This document shows, in pieces, positions 49,701-60,192 of a DNA stretch of 64,000 nucleotides. Location of the stretch: contig NZ_JBEQWH010000004.1 in NCBI RefSeq assembly GCF_047501175.1, positions 62,001 through 126,000 on the forward strand, read 5' to 3'. The DNA is from Methanoprimaticola sp047501175. GTDB taxonomy: Archaea > Thermoplasmatota > Thermoplasmata > Methanomassiliicoccales > Methanomethylophilaceae. Numbering within the stretch: the first letter of the stretch is position 1; the number at the start of each line of letters is the position of its first letter. The notes under the pieces are model-generated. The model saw only the letters and a program-made list of their open reading frames with translations, was not told the origin of the DNA and did not search any database. The position numbers and the translations under genes are program-made.

Positions 49701-51696
49701 AGATGTCTCTGTCATATTCAGCAACACCGGCGACATGGCGATCGATGAGGATGCGGAAGTCTCCTTCGAGACCGGCTCCATCCTGAAGAACGCTGGAAGC
49801 GGAATCGATGTCGACGGAGTCCTCTACATCGCGGATGTCAAGGGAACCCTGAAATCCGGTGCGGACAAGATCGTCAGCGATGTCACCATAAACGGCGAGA
49901 AGGACAGGACCTACTGCGGACTCGCATACGCCCTCGGTAACGCTAAGGAAGGCGACGTCGTGAAGCTCAGCAATGACCTGACCGGTGACAACGCCATCTC
50001 GAAGAACCTCATCATCCCCGCCGGAGTCACCCTCGACACCAACGGATACGATGTAGTGGTCGAGAAGAACGTGACCGTCACTGTGAACGGGACCCTCTTC
50101 ATCGACAACGACCGCGAGAACTCCATCATCACCCTCAACCCTGGAACCTCTGCAGCCGACAAGGATGCGAAGATCGTCGCCAACGGAGTCGTCAAGTCCG
50201 ACAACAGGTCCATCCTCGAGATGGGCCTCGACATCACCGGTGCATACTACGTGATCGAGACCAACACCGACGACACGTACTACGTGGAACCTGTCGAGAA
50301 CGCCGTCGGGAAGATCGCCGATGCTGGTGCGCTCTCCTATGGAGCCGACTCTGTGAACATGGTCGTGATGAACTATGATGCTGACGCGGCCCTGAAGGTC
50401 TCGGACATCACCGTCACCGGGAAGTCCGCCGACGAGCCCGCGGTCATCCTCTTCGCCCTGAACGATGTGGAGATCAAGAGCATCACCCTCGACAACGCGG
50501 CAGCGGCATTCGCTGACATCGATGTCAACGCCGTCATCACCAACAGTGTCGGAACCGTCACTGTGAACGGAAACTCCTCGATTTTCACCGTGGGATCGAC
50601 GAACATCGATGATGTGAAGACTCTCGTCATCGCCGGTGGATTCGAGGAGTTCGCCGACACCGACGACAGGACCTACGCGTTCACCGTCGCCGGAGTCGCA
50701 TCCCTCAGCACCTGCGACATCGACAAGATCGTTGTCGATGGAACCCTCAACGTCCTGGCTGACTCTGATGCAGACAAAGCCGTCATCGGAACGCTCGTCG
50801 TCAACGGAACCTTCAACGTTCCCAGCGACACCTACGCCTCCATAACCGAAGCCGAGGTCTACGGAACGTTCTCCGTCGCCGAACTGACAACCGAGCAGAA
50901 TGCAGGCACCGCCACTGTGGATGAGATGTACGTCGGCATCTCTATGAAGGACGCCGAGAATGACACCTCTGGAGCCGCAGGAACCGTCACCGGACCTGTC
51001 GATGTCACCAAGTACGTCGTCGTTGCACCCGGATCTACCGTCCCCGAGGCTATCACCGAGGAGAACTCCACCCAGTTCTATGTCGAGGACACCCTGTACA
51101 TCACAGTCTACACTGTCGATGGAAATGCGAAGATCGGAGAATTCAAGACCAAGGTCGAGAACGCCGACTTCCAGTACTGGTCGAAGGGAACTGAGAATGC
51201 AAACGACAAGAAGGTCGGAGATGTTGGATACGAGAAGGTCACTGCAAAGATCGTCTACGAGGTATACAACGTCGTTATCCTCGCCGATGTCGGAGTCAAC
51301 GATGTCTCCATCGATGGAAACCTCATGCTTGCCAACGGAGCCAACAGCTACTATGCCATCGTCGCTGCTGGAAAGCACACGATCACCTACAACCTCGCCA
51401 ATGGATACACCGGAGAGGCCAAGCTGGCTGTCAATGGATCCGTATTCGATGGTGCGACCTGCACCCTCGACGGAATGAACTTCGACATCTCCGGAAAGTT
51501 CAACGAGACCACCAATGGATACGACACTGTCGTCACCCTCCAGCTCACCGGCATCGAGAAGTCCGGGTTCGTCCCCGACGCACCCGACTCCAGCGACAAC
51601 GGCGGAATGACCATCACAGACTACCTGCTGATCATCCTCGTCGTCCTCATCGTCGTCATGGCCATCATCGTCGCCATGAGGCTCATGAGAAGCTGA
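46778..51696 (+). CDS. Giant adhesin-like surface protein A, out of frame at a 9-G tract
   Basis: The start ATG (MKTTKLEVT) with a GGAGG Shine-Dalgarno leads into G9 at 46804-46812. Reading on from it gives an early stop at 46981. The main frame, one base off, encodes a signal peptide (RSKLLAAIAVLAIAFAVFAAVPAVA, cleavage before DDSDA). It continues as ~1,600 residues of Thr/Val/Asn/Gly-rich repeated beta-strand sequence, typical of extracellular beta-helix adhesins. A ~28-residue C-terminal membrane anchor (YLLIILVVLIVVMAIIVAMRL) precedes RS. A tenth G would join both parts into 1,639 residues. It contains only a few cysteines. Modules such as DRTYCGLAYALGNA recur in protein B. Adhesion is inferred. 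As sequenced, the gene is OFF. Confidence 0.85.
46804..46812 (+). repeat. Homopolymer G9 tract in surface protein A
   Basis: Nine consecutive G after codon 9. With 9 G the start is out of frame with the signal peptide; 10 (or 7, 13) G restores the frame. No in-frame alternative start exists between the tract and the signal peptide. Confidence 0.95.
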
Positions 51697-51735
51697 TCAT
51701 AAACGCACGGATGAGCGAAGGCTATCGACCAATCA

Positions 51736-51942
51736 CCTGAAGAGCAAACACAGGGGCCCGGAAGGGCCCCGAGACCCACATAGATCCTGAAGAGCAAACA
51801 CCTTCCCCGTGCCCTCCGGGGCACGGGACGTCACCATCACGCTCACACCTCACATGCTCGCGCAATGACGCTAAACCGGACTGCGGTTTCAAAAATGCGT
51901 ATTCCTCCGCAGACCTCCTTACGCCCTGCAAAAAACAGGGCG
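51736..51942 (+). terminator. 3' hairpin module of surface protein A
   Basis: Two copies of CCTGAAGAGCAAACAC (51736-51751 and 51786-51801) each precede a GC hairpin: GGGGCCC-GGAA-GGGCCCC (51753-51770) and CCCGTGCC-N6-GGCACGGG (51806-51827). A third hairpin, CGCCCTG-N7-CAGGGCG, is at 51922-51942. The module is repeated after surface protein B. Confidence 0.7.
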
Positions 51943-52020
51943 GTCAACACGACGGCATGTGAGGTCTCATGCGAAAGTACCGCGTTTCCCGCACACGGCG
52001 CTCGAATCAACGGGGATCCG

Positions 52021-52129
52021 GGGTTTATATCCGACGGGACTTAGGCGGGATTAGGCATTGTGTATACCTGAGAACGGAGATGGATGAGACATCAGGTGCC
52101 TGAAACCGGAGAGATCCGGAGGAATACAC
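52021..52129 (+). promoter_or_regulatory. Promoter and structured leader of surface protein B
   Basis: TATA-like GGGTTTATATCC at 52021-52032 and a leader nearly identical to that of protein A (AGGCATTGTGTATACCTGAG, then TCAGGTGCCTGA and CCGGAGAGATCCGGAGG). The same Shine-Dalgarno and AATACACATG follow. Confidence 0.75.
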
Positions 52130-55100
52130 ATGAAAACAACCAAAATGGATGCTGTGGGGGGGGGGGCTATCCCGCTCGAAACTCCTCGCGGCCGTCGCCG
52201 TTCTGGCGATCGCGTTCGCTGTGTTCGCGGCTGTACCTGCAGTCGCCGAGGACAGCGACGCTGCGCCCGCATACAGTACCGACGAGAAAACGGCGTCTGT
52301 CGCGAACGCTGAAGATTTTACCACAGCAATAAGCAATACCAAAGTTGAGACGATCAACATCACGGCTGATTTTAAAACGAGTAGTGCGATAAGCATCAAC
52401 CGTGCCGTGACGATTAACGGAGGCAACCATACAATTACAGCCACCGGATCGGAGTGGGCCAACAGCCAAGGAAGCGGCTATGTCCTCAACATCACTGCCG
52501 CTGCCGATATCAACGACCTCAACATCGACAGCAATGAAATCGCTGGCGGAGTCAACGTCTCTTACGCAGATACGACAGTTCTCACAATCGACCTGAACGA
52601 TGTCGATGTCACCAACTACATCAGAGCAGGGTTCGCTGTCGGCCAGCACACGGTCAACATGACCGCATGTAGCGCGACCAACCCTGCCGAAAAGGCATGG
52701 GGAGGACTCAATGTCGGAAACGAGACCGTTGCAGGGTCTGTCACTCTGGACACCCTGGACGGGATAGGGTCCGCGTACACCGAGAACACTAGTGCAACGA
52801 TCGGAATAACGGATAACGATGGTGTGATCGAGGTCACCGTGAACCAGTGCAAGGTCTACGGAACCTCCTCCAACAGTGCATGGGTCGCAAAATCCATCTC
52901 TAGTGCCACCGACATCACGGTCCACTCCGGAGCCGTGTTCACTGTTCCCTCCGGCGTCAATGCCGACGTCAGTAAGTGCAATATAATCATCGAGAACGGT
53001 GCGACCTTCAGCGGAAATGTCATCAACGATGCTGCGGGAGCGTACGTCTCCGTCACCGCGGACTCGAAGACCAATTCCAAAGTGAAGATCTCGAACGAGA
53101 CCGTGCAGACTGCAAGGGCCCTCACCACTGGAGCGACACCTGCGACACCCGTCGTGATCACCGGAGAGATGTCTGCCGGTGAGATCAAAGGGAAGATCGA
53201 AGGTGCCGATAACATCGTCCTGAAGGATGTCACGATCACCGATGGAAAGCTCGAGATCGGAGAAGACGTAAAAGTCTCCATAGCAGAAGGTAGCACCGTC
53301 AAAATCGAAGAGGGTGCCGCACTGTCCATCGCCAGTGCCAGCGACCTGAGCAAAGGAACGATCGAGAACGACGGAACCCTGTTCGTCAACAACAAGGACA
53401 TCGTTCTCCCCAGCATCACCGGAACCGGATCCGTGGACACCTCCGGGATCGCATCCGACGGAACGATCAGCGGAGACTGGAAGACGTCCACCAAATACGG
53501 AGCATACCAGACCATCACCCTCACTGGCGACACCACTCTTGTTGAGGGGACCCTCATCATCATCGAAGGAAAGATGATCATTCCCGAAGGAGTGACCCTG
53601 ACCATCGAGGACGGAGCGAGGCTCGTCCTCTACAACGGGACCGCGGAACTCGAGAACGATGGGACCATCATCGTGGAATCGAAGATGGCTAAGGTCGCTG
53701 CAGATAAGATCGACAGCGACTATTTCGGGATCGAAGCTCTGAAAGAGAAATCTGGAGGGTTCATCATCCTTGCAGGAGCATCCGCCGTGAACGACGGATC
53801 GATCATCCTGGACTACACCGCTGTCGAGGGTGATGGGAAGACCGAGTTTACATCCATGAACCTGGATGGGGCCAACTTCGAGAACAACGGGACCATCACC
53901 GTTGGAGAGGACTCCTACTTCGCCAACTATCAGAAGTCTGCCTTCAAGAACACCGCTGACGGAGTCGTCGACATCAACGGGATGTTCGCGTTCGGCTCCA
54001 GCGGAAAGTTCCAAAATGCCGGAACTGTCACCATCAACGGAGCCCTGATGGATAACACCACGATCTCCCTCACATCCGCCGATGCAAAGGTCGATGTCGT
54101 GAGCATCAGCGGAAACGGAAAGAAACTGACGATCAACGACACCGGTTTCAATCCCGCGAAGACCGTTCTGAGCAACGATACTGACACACTTAGCGTCGTC
54201 TTCGCGCCCGCTCAGAATAGGACAATCGAGGGAATGACCGTCACCCTCGCCCTCGAGAAGAACACCGAGGTAACCACAGGCACAGAGTACTACAAGCAGT
54301 TCTCTGTCGCTGGTGCGGTTGCATCCTCGTACATTGGAGTTGCAGATGAGCCTCCGAAAGATACACTTACTGGAACGATCAACCTTTCCGGAAGGACCGC
54401 TGTCGCAGATGCCCTCTCCATCGGAGAGTTCGTCGAGGTCAATAACGCCAGCAGCATGTACGTCTCCGGAACCATCACCGTCGTGTCCGATGCCAAGATG
54501 ACGACCACCGGCGCCATATACGTCACCGGAAAGATCACCGTTGCCAAGATCGATCTGACCGTCAGCACTGATGGAAGCATCAATGCCGCGAAATACGAGG
54601 TCGCGAAGACCACCACTACCGAGAAGCAGACCATCTACACCTCCTTCGAGACCGCGGTCGCCGACGGAGCCAAGAAGATCACTCTGCTCAACAAGAACAC
54701 CGTCACCAAGGACATCACCGTCCCAACCGGCGTTGCAGTGACCAACAGCGGCGAGCTCGTCGTCAAGACGGACGCGAAGGTCACGTTCGATGCTGGATCG
54801 ACCTTCAAGAACGCGAAGACTACCGCCGATGGAGTCGTATACATCGCGGATGTCAAGGGCACCCTCAAGACCACCGGAGATTTCGTCAGCGACGTCATCA
54901 TGAACGGTGAGAAGGACAGGACCTACTGCGGAGTGGCCTATGCGCTCGGCAATGCAAACCCCGGCGACACCGTGAAACTGTCCAAGGACACTGTGACCAT
55001 CAAGAACAGCGTCGAGATCCCCGCCGAGGTCACACTCGATACCGACGACAAGGCCGTCGTCATAGGGAACAATGTGACCCTGACCGTGAACGGAGTGTTC

Positions 55101-56672
55101 TACATCAACAAATCAGATGTCAGCTATGCACCCGTGGAAGGCGTGAAGGAGAAGGGAGAGATCGTCCTCAACGGGATGATCAAGTCCGACGACGATGTGT
55201 TCGTGAATGCTCTCAAAGTCTCTGCGGCATACTACTACAAGACCGAGAAGGGAATCACCTACACCTATGCCGAGCCCGTATCTGCTGCGGCCCTGAAGAT
55301 CGCCGAGGTCGACGATCAGAGTCTGGGCATCCACAACTTCGATTCCGAGGCGGCCCTGAAGATCGATGATGTCACGTTCGCGGGAAAGCCCGACATGAAT
55401 GTTGATTGCGCTACGATCGTTGTCTACGGAGATGTGGTCGCATCCAGCATCACCCTGTCCGACGCAGGAATCATATTCACTGGAAGCGAGTTCACTGGAA
55501 CCATCACCGATGGTACCGGCACTCTGGACCTGGCAGGTGTGGCAGGATACTACACCAGTGTAGATGCATACATCCTGTTCAGTGTCGTTTCCACTGTAGA
55601 TGACGATGAGAAGAAGATCTTCGAAGTGGCAGGGGGATTCTACTCCTTCAACGACAAGGACAAGAAGGACGTGTTCACTGTTTCCGGAGAGGCCGCCCTC
55701 GGACCTTCGGACATCGATGCGATCACCGTCGATGGAATCCTGAACATAGATAACGAGAACGCGCGTTCCGTGATCGACAAGCTTGTCATCAACGGAACTG
55801 TCAACGTTCTGAACAACTCCACACTCGATTCCGATGTTATCGAGGTCTATGGAACGCTCGCCGTGTCCGAGGCCACCGCTACCGAAGGAAAGGGTGTATT
55901 CGATGTCGATGAGCTGTATCTCGGTGTGTCCGAGAAGACCATCGAAGGAAATACTGGAGCTGTCGCGACAGTGACCGGCCCCGTCATCCCCGAGTTCATC
56001 AACATCCTTGCAGTCGTAGCTGCGGGATCCAGCATCCCCGAGAGCGCTGTCAAGAACATCGACCCCACCGAGTTCTTCGTCGAGGACGAACTGTACGTCA
56101 CCGCGTATGACTTCGATGGCACCAAGACGTCCGTCCAGGATATCAAGACCACCATCTCCAATGCGGAGTTCAAGTACTGGCTGAATGACAAGGGCGAGGA
56201 GGCGACCGAGAACATCGGAGACATCGACAAGGTCACCGCCAAGATCGACTACGAGGTCTATGAGGTCGTCATCGTCGGAGCCGAAGGCGTCATCGACATC
56301 AGCATCGACGGAAACCTCGTCTCTGAGGACACCCCCATAAAGCTCACTGCAGGAGAGCACAAGATCACCTATAATGTGGCCATAGGATACTCTGGCGAGG
56401 CCAAGCTGGCATTCAACGGAGCTGTCAACGATGGAACCGTCTGTACGATCGACGGCATGTCATTCAACATCTCCGGCGACCACAGCCCCGAAACTGGAAA
56501 GGACAGGCTTGTCACATTCCAGCTCACCGGCATCGAGAAGACCGGATACGTCCCCGACGCACCCGACAACAACGACTCCGGAATGACCATCACCGACTAC
56601 CTGCTGATCATCCTCGTCGTCCTCATCGTCGTCATGGCCATCATCGTCGCCATGAGGCTCATGAGGAGCTGA
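52130..56672 (+). CDS. Giant adhesin-like surface protein B, out of frame at an 11-G tract
   Basis: Paralogue of protein A. The start ATG (MKTTKMDAV) has the conserved leader and Shine-Dalgarno. An 11-G tract at 52156-52166 shifts it out of the main frame and it stops at 52312. The main frame encodes a signal peptide (SRSKLLAAVAVLAIAFAVFAAVPAVA, then EDSDA), ~1,450 residues of beta-strand repeats (for example INGGNHTITATGSEW and NGEKDRTYCGVAYALGNA), and a C-terminal anchor identical in sequence to that of A. Ten G would join them into 1,513 residues. An in-frame ATG at 52149 just before the tract could give weak expression (MLWGGGLSRSK). Function inferred: cell-surface adhesion or host contact. 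Confidence 0.85.
52156..52166 (+). repeat. Homopolymer G11 tract in surface protein B
   Basis: Eleven consecutive G. One deletion (10 G) would restore MKTTKMDAVGGGLSRSKLL. The tract lies at the same place as the G9 tract of protein A but in the opposite phase. Confidence 0.95.
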
Positions 56673-56710
56673 TCGCGAACACACGGATGAGCGAAGGCTA
56701 TCCCCACTGA

Positions 56711-56922
56711 CCTGAAGAGCAAACACAGGGGCCCGTAAGGGCCCCGGCACCAGCCCAATCCTGAACAGCAAACACCCTTCCCCGTGCCTCTCTGGGCACG
56801 GGACGTCACACATCACGCTCACAACATCACAGCATCACTAAATGCCGCTAAACCGGTCCCCGGTGTCGGAAAAATGCGTATTCCTCCGTCGGACCTACTT
56901 ACGCCCTGCGAAAAACAGGGCG
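56711..56922 (+). terminator. 3' hairpin module of surface protein B
   Basis: Same order as after protein A: CCTGAAGAGCAAACAC (56711-56726), GGGGCCC-GTAA-GGGCCCC (56728-56745), CCTGAACAGCAAACAC (56760-56775), CCCGTGCC-N6-GGCACGGG (56781-56802) and CGCCCTG-N7-CAGGGCG (56902-56922). Confidence 0.7.
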
Positions 56923-56937
56923 GTCAATTCTGATGAT

Positions 56938-56988
56938 CGAAAAAAAGAAGTCGCGGCCCGCCCCCCGATCACGGAGGGACGGGACCGC
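56938..56988 (-). terminator. Intrinsic terminator of the aspartate aminotransferase gene
   Basis: On the minus strand an imperfect GC stem (56953-56988, loop around GTGAT) is followed by CTTCTTTTTTT, 15 bp beyond the stop at 57004. Confidence 0.65.
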
Positions 56989-57003
56989 ATCGATAAGTCG
57001 GAC

Positions 57004-58158
57004 TCAGAGTCCGGACAGGGTCTTCCTGATCCTGTCGAACCCCTCGCGGATCTGGTCCTCGGACGTCGCGTAGGACACCCTGAAGAATCCCTCCCCTCCG
57101 GGCCCGAACGCGGTACCGGGGGTGACGGCGACGTGCCCCTCCTTCAGGAGGATCTCCGCGAGCTTCGCGGACGGCATGTCCACCGAGTACCTCGGGAACA
57201 CGTAGAACGCCCCCTTGGGGACGTTGCATTCGAGCTGGGGGATCTCCGCGATCAGGTCCAGCGCGAGGTCGCGCCTCTTCCTGAACTCCCTGACCATGTC
57301 GTCCTTCGCACCCTGGGGGCCCCTGATGGCCTCCACGGCCGCCTTCTGTGCGAAGGAGACCGCACAGGATATGGAATGGGACTGCAGCTTGTTGATCGCC
57401 TTTATGTTCTCCTCGGACGCGATCGCCCATCCGAGCCTCCACCCGGTCATCGCGTACGTCTTGGAGAGACCCGACACCAGCAGGGTGCGGTCGAACATCC
57501 CCGGGAGGGACGCCATGGACACGTGCTTCCCCTCGTAGATGATGCTCTCGTAGATCTCGTCGGACATCACCAGGATGTCGTGCGCGATCGCGATGTCGGC
57601 GATCTGTCTCAGCACGTCCCCGGGTATGACGCACCCGGTCGGGTTGGACGGGGTGTTGAGGATGATCATCCTCGTCCTAGGGGTGATCGCCGCCTCGATG
57701 AGCGCGGGGTCCACGACGAACTCGTCCTCGAACCTCGTCGGAACGTACACGGGGACACCGCCGCACAGGCGGATGCACGCCTCGTAGGAGACCCACGAGG
57801 GGTCCGGGAGGATGACCTCGTCCCCGGGGTCGATGAACGCCAGGGCGATCATGAATATCGCCTGCTTGGTGGGGGTGACCAGAACGTTGGACGCCTGGCA
57901 GGGAACGTTGTCCACGGTCCTCTCCATGTCGGCGACCGCCTGCCTGAGCTCCGGTATGCCCATCGACGGGGTGTAGTGGGTGAAGCCGTCCTGGAGAGCC
58001 TCGCAGCACGAGTCTATTATGTTCGCAGGAGTGGTGAAGTCGGGCTCACCCATGGAGAAGGACACTACGTCCACCCCATCCGCCCTCATCTGGCTAACCA
58101 GATTCGAGATGGCGATCGTCCCCGACGCGGGGATCTCCTGAAGTCTCTTGGAAACCAT
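57004..58158 (-). CDS. aspC: Aspartate aminotransferase family (class I/II)
   Basis: PLP-dependent aminotransferase of 384 residues. It shows VVSFSMGEPDFTTPANI, the HYTPSMGIPELRQAV segment, ILNTPSNPTGCV, VMSDEIYESIIYEG and the PLP-Lys motif VSGLSKTYAMTGWRLGW, with Arg in FFRVSYATS near the end. The start ATG at 58158 follows an AAGAGGAA Shine-Dalgarno. The upstream continuation of the frame is not family-like. Exact substrate (aspartate or other amino acid) cannot be set from sequence. Confidence 0.92.
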   Translation of the reverse strand: MVSKRLQEIPASGTIAISNLVSQMRADGVDVVSFSMGEPDFTTPANIIDSCCEALQDGFTHYTPSMGIPELRQAVADMERTVDNVPCQASNVLVTPTKQAIFMIALAFIDPGDEVILPDPSWVSYEACIRLCGGVPVYVPTRFEDEFVVDPALIEAAITPRTRMIILNTPSNPTGCVIPGDVLRQIADIAIAHDILVMSDEIYESIIYEGKHVSMASLPGMFDRTLLVSGLSKTYAMTGWRLGWAIASEENIKAINKLQSHSISCAVSFAQKAAVEAIRGPQGAKDDMVREFRKRRDLALDLIAEIPQLECNVPKGAFYVFPRYSVDMPSAKLAEILLKEGHVAVTPGTAFGPGGEGFFRVSYATSEDQIREGFDRIRKTLSGL

Positions 58159-58280
58159 GGTCGTTCCTCTTGATGCGCGTGCATGAGAGTAGCTCATTAA
58201 AAGCCTTCCATGGGAGCGCTCCCCGGAGGGGTGCGGACGGTGCGCCCGACGCATCGCCGCCTGTCATGACAGGGACGGAG

Positions 58281-58344
58281 GTTCCCTCATGATTGTTGCA
58301 ATAAGCACCTCAAGTTCCCTCATAAAAGATGCATATTTATCTTA
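58281..58344 (+). promoter_or_regulatory. Promoter of ATPase 3 with direct repeats
   Basis: GTTCCCTCAT occurs at 58281-58290 and 58314-58323, 33 bp apart (about three helical turns). A TATA-like ATATTTATCT lies at 58333-58342, about 26 bp before the ATG. Confidence 0.55.
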
Positions 58345-58362
58345 CCAGGCATATCCGAGATC

Positions 58363-59793
58363 ATGGAGCGCAAGGCGTACGCCATGATGATGTCCTGGAA
58401 GGAGGACCCCAACAGGAAGGCCCTGCTCGTCAGGGGATGCCGTCAGACCGGTAAGACCCATCTCGTGAGGGAGTTCGCCGAAGCCAATTACGAAAGCCAC
58501 ATCTACATAGACCTGGAGGACCGCGCCGATATCCGCGCAGTGTTCGAGACAGAGGACATATCCGCATCCGCGATCATCGACCGCATCTCATTCGACGAGC
58601 CTGTCCGGCTCGTACCCGGGAGATCGGCCATAATCCTGGATGAGATCCAGTCCTGCATATCGGCATACTCGTCGCTGAAATCCCTTGTGATCGACGGCAG
58701 GTACGACATCATAGCATCCGGGTCGCTCCTCGGCGTCAAGATCGACGACCTCCAGCGCAGGACCCCGATGGGATACGTCAACATCCTGGATATGGGGCCT
58801 ATGGACTTCGAGGAGTTCCTCTGGGCCATGGGCGTGAAGAAGAGCGGTACGGACATGCTCCACAGGTGCATAGATAACAAGGAGCACATCGACGACTACA
58901 TATGCAAGAGGACCAACGACCTGTTCAGGAGATACATGGTCGTAGGCGGGATGCCGGCGGCCGTACTCGAATACTCTGTCAAGCAGAACTACGCAGCGGT
59001 ACGTAAGATCCTGAACGACATCCTGGAGGTCGTCGGAGAGGATGCGGAGAGATACTCCAAGGGCTCACAGAGACTGAGGATCGAATCCTGCCTCAGGTCC
59101 ATCCCGGAGCAGCTCGCCGACGAGAACGACAAGTTCGAGTACTTCCGCATAGAGAAGCGGAAGGGAGGGGCGCGCCTGTACGGCACCGCCCTGCTCTGGT
59201 TGAAGAGGGCGGGGCTCATAGAGTACTGCTACAACCTCGAGGAGCCTGTCGCCCCTCTGACGGGAAGGACGAGGAGATCGTCGTTCAAACTCTACATGGC
59301 GGACACAGGGATGCTGACGGCCATGATGGAGGATGGGGCCGCAGGGAACATAGTCAATCGCGACCCGTACTCGAACAACGGTGCGGTGATGAGGAACGCG
59401 ATAGGCTGTGCGCTCAGGAGCAACGGATACGAACTGAGGTTCTATGGGAAGAGGGACAGCACCCTGGAGGTCGATTTCGTGATAAGCATAGGGGGCAAGG
59501 TCTCTGCCATAGAGGTCAAATCCGGCAGGGACAAGAGGGCGAAGTCCCTGCGCTCGCTGTCCAGGACCCGTTCCGTGTCACGTCTGATCAAGGTCTCGGA
59601 CGGGAACGTCTTCGTCGACGAGAACGGTATCGAGAACTATCCGTTGTTCGGGCCATCGTTCTTCCCGAGGTCCGACGGATCGGACATAGAGGAGATGGGA
59701 AGCATGGACGACCTGAACGCCAGGTTCGATGAGGTCCGCGGGGATGATGCGCCCTCGGATCGTTGTCATGAGGACAAGGTCGCTGGCGCTTGA
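58363..59793 (+). CDS. DUF4143-type AAA ATPase 3
   Basis: A 476-residue ATPase of the same group as ATPases 2 and 4. Walker A is GCRQTGKTH near residue 28 and Walker B is AIILDEIQSC. Next come SGSLLGVKI, MGPMDFEEFLWAMG and YMVVGGMPAAVLEY. The C-terminal part has a PD-(D/E)XK-like pattern: TLEVDFVISIGGKVSAIEVKSG. It is probably leaderless. Role unknown. The family is widespread in archaea and the nuclease-like motif suggests DNA or RNA processing. Confidence 0.86.
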   Translation: MERKAYAMMMSWKEDPNRKALLVRGCRQTGKTHLVREFAEANYESHIYIDLEDRADIRAVFETEDISASAIIDRISFDEPVRLVPGRSAIILDEIQSCISAYSSLKSLVIDGRYDIIASGSLLGVKIDDLQRRTPMGYVNILDMGPMDFEEFLWAMGVKKSGTDMLHRCIDNKEHIDDYICKRTNDLFRRYMVVGGMPAAVLEYSVKQNYAAVRKILNDILEVVGEDAERYSKGSQRLRIESCLRSIPEQLADENDKFEYFRIEKRKGGARLYGTALLWLKRAGLIEYCYNLEEPVAPLTGRTRRSSFKLYMADTGMLTAMMEDGAAGNIVNRDPYSNNGAVMRNAIGCALRSNGYELRFYGKRDSTLEVDFVISIGGKVSAIEVKSGRDKRAKSLRSLSRTRSVSRLIKVSDGNVFVDENGIENYPLFGPSFFPRSDGSDIEEMGSMDDLNARFDEVRGDDAPSDRCHEDKVAGA

Positions 59794-60103
59794 CGTCCCG
59801 TCCATGTCAGATCGGCAGGTCCTCATTGTATTATCCGCAGACTTCAAGAACGGTACCATCTGAATCGAAGAGGCCGTAGACATGACCTGTTATCCGGGAA
59901 CGATCGAACACACCATGGCTATCGCCAGAAATGACCGATGAACGGCCCGAAGACTGTCACGAGTGATAGTGGATCGGCTTTCGATAGCTTCCCGGTGTTG
60001 TCCTGCACGCCTTCAAATGGATACAGAAAAAGTATGATGCAGATGATAACGGGTTTGAACACTTCATACTAAATTATTAGTTGGTTTATGTTATTTTAGA
60101 GAA
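59794..60103. other. Intergenic region between ATPases 3 and 4
   Basis: No gene, tRNA or repeat family is seen. The composition changes from mixed to AT-rich toward 60103. Confidence 0.35.
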
Positions 60104-60179
60104 TTAACCAGTTAAAAGTCTGAAATTACAGAGTTTTAACTAGTTAAAAATCTATTAATACTTAATAATAAGTACTTAT
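60104..60179 (+). promoter_or_regulatory. Promoter of ATPase 4 with repeated palindromes
   Basis: TTAAC-CA-GTTAA (60104-60115) and the perfect 16-bp TTTTAACTAGTTAAAA (60134-60149) have centres 32 bp apart. ACTTAATAATAAGT (60160-60173) overlaps the likely TATA box, and ATAAGTACTTAT (60168-60179) is a perfect 12-bp palindrome. Confidence 0.65.
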
Positions 60180-60192
60180 CCTCAGGACCCAC

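Noticed and set aside
49564..51378. 604-codon open frame antisense to surface protein A
   Set aside because: Asp/Val/Gly-rich mirror of the sense repeats; no start signal or domain.
46804..52166. Poly-G discrepancy taken simply as assembly error
   Set aside because: It cannot be excluded. However, both tracts deviate by one base in opposite directions in genes with intact long frames, which makes true variation at least as likely. It is kept as a finding with a stated test.
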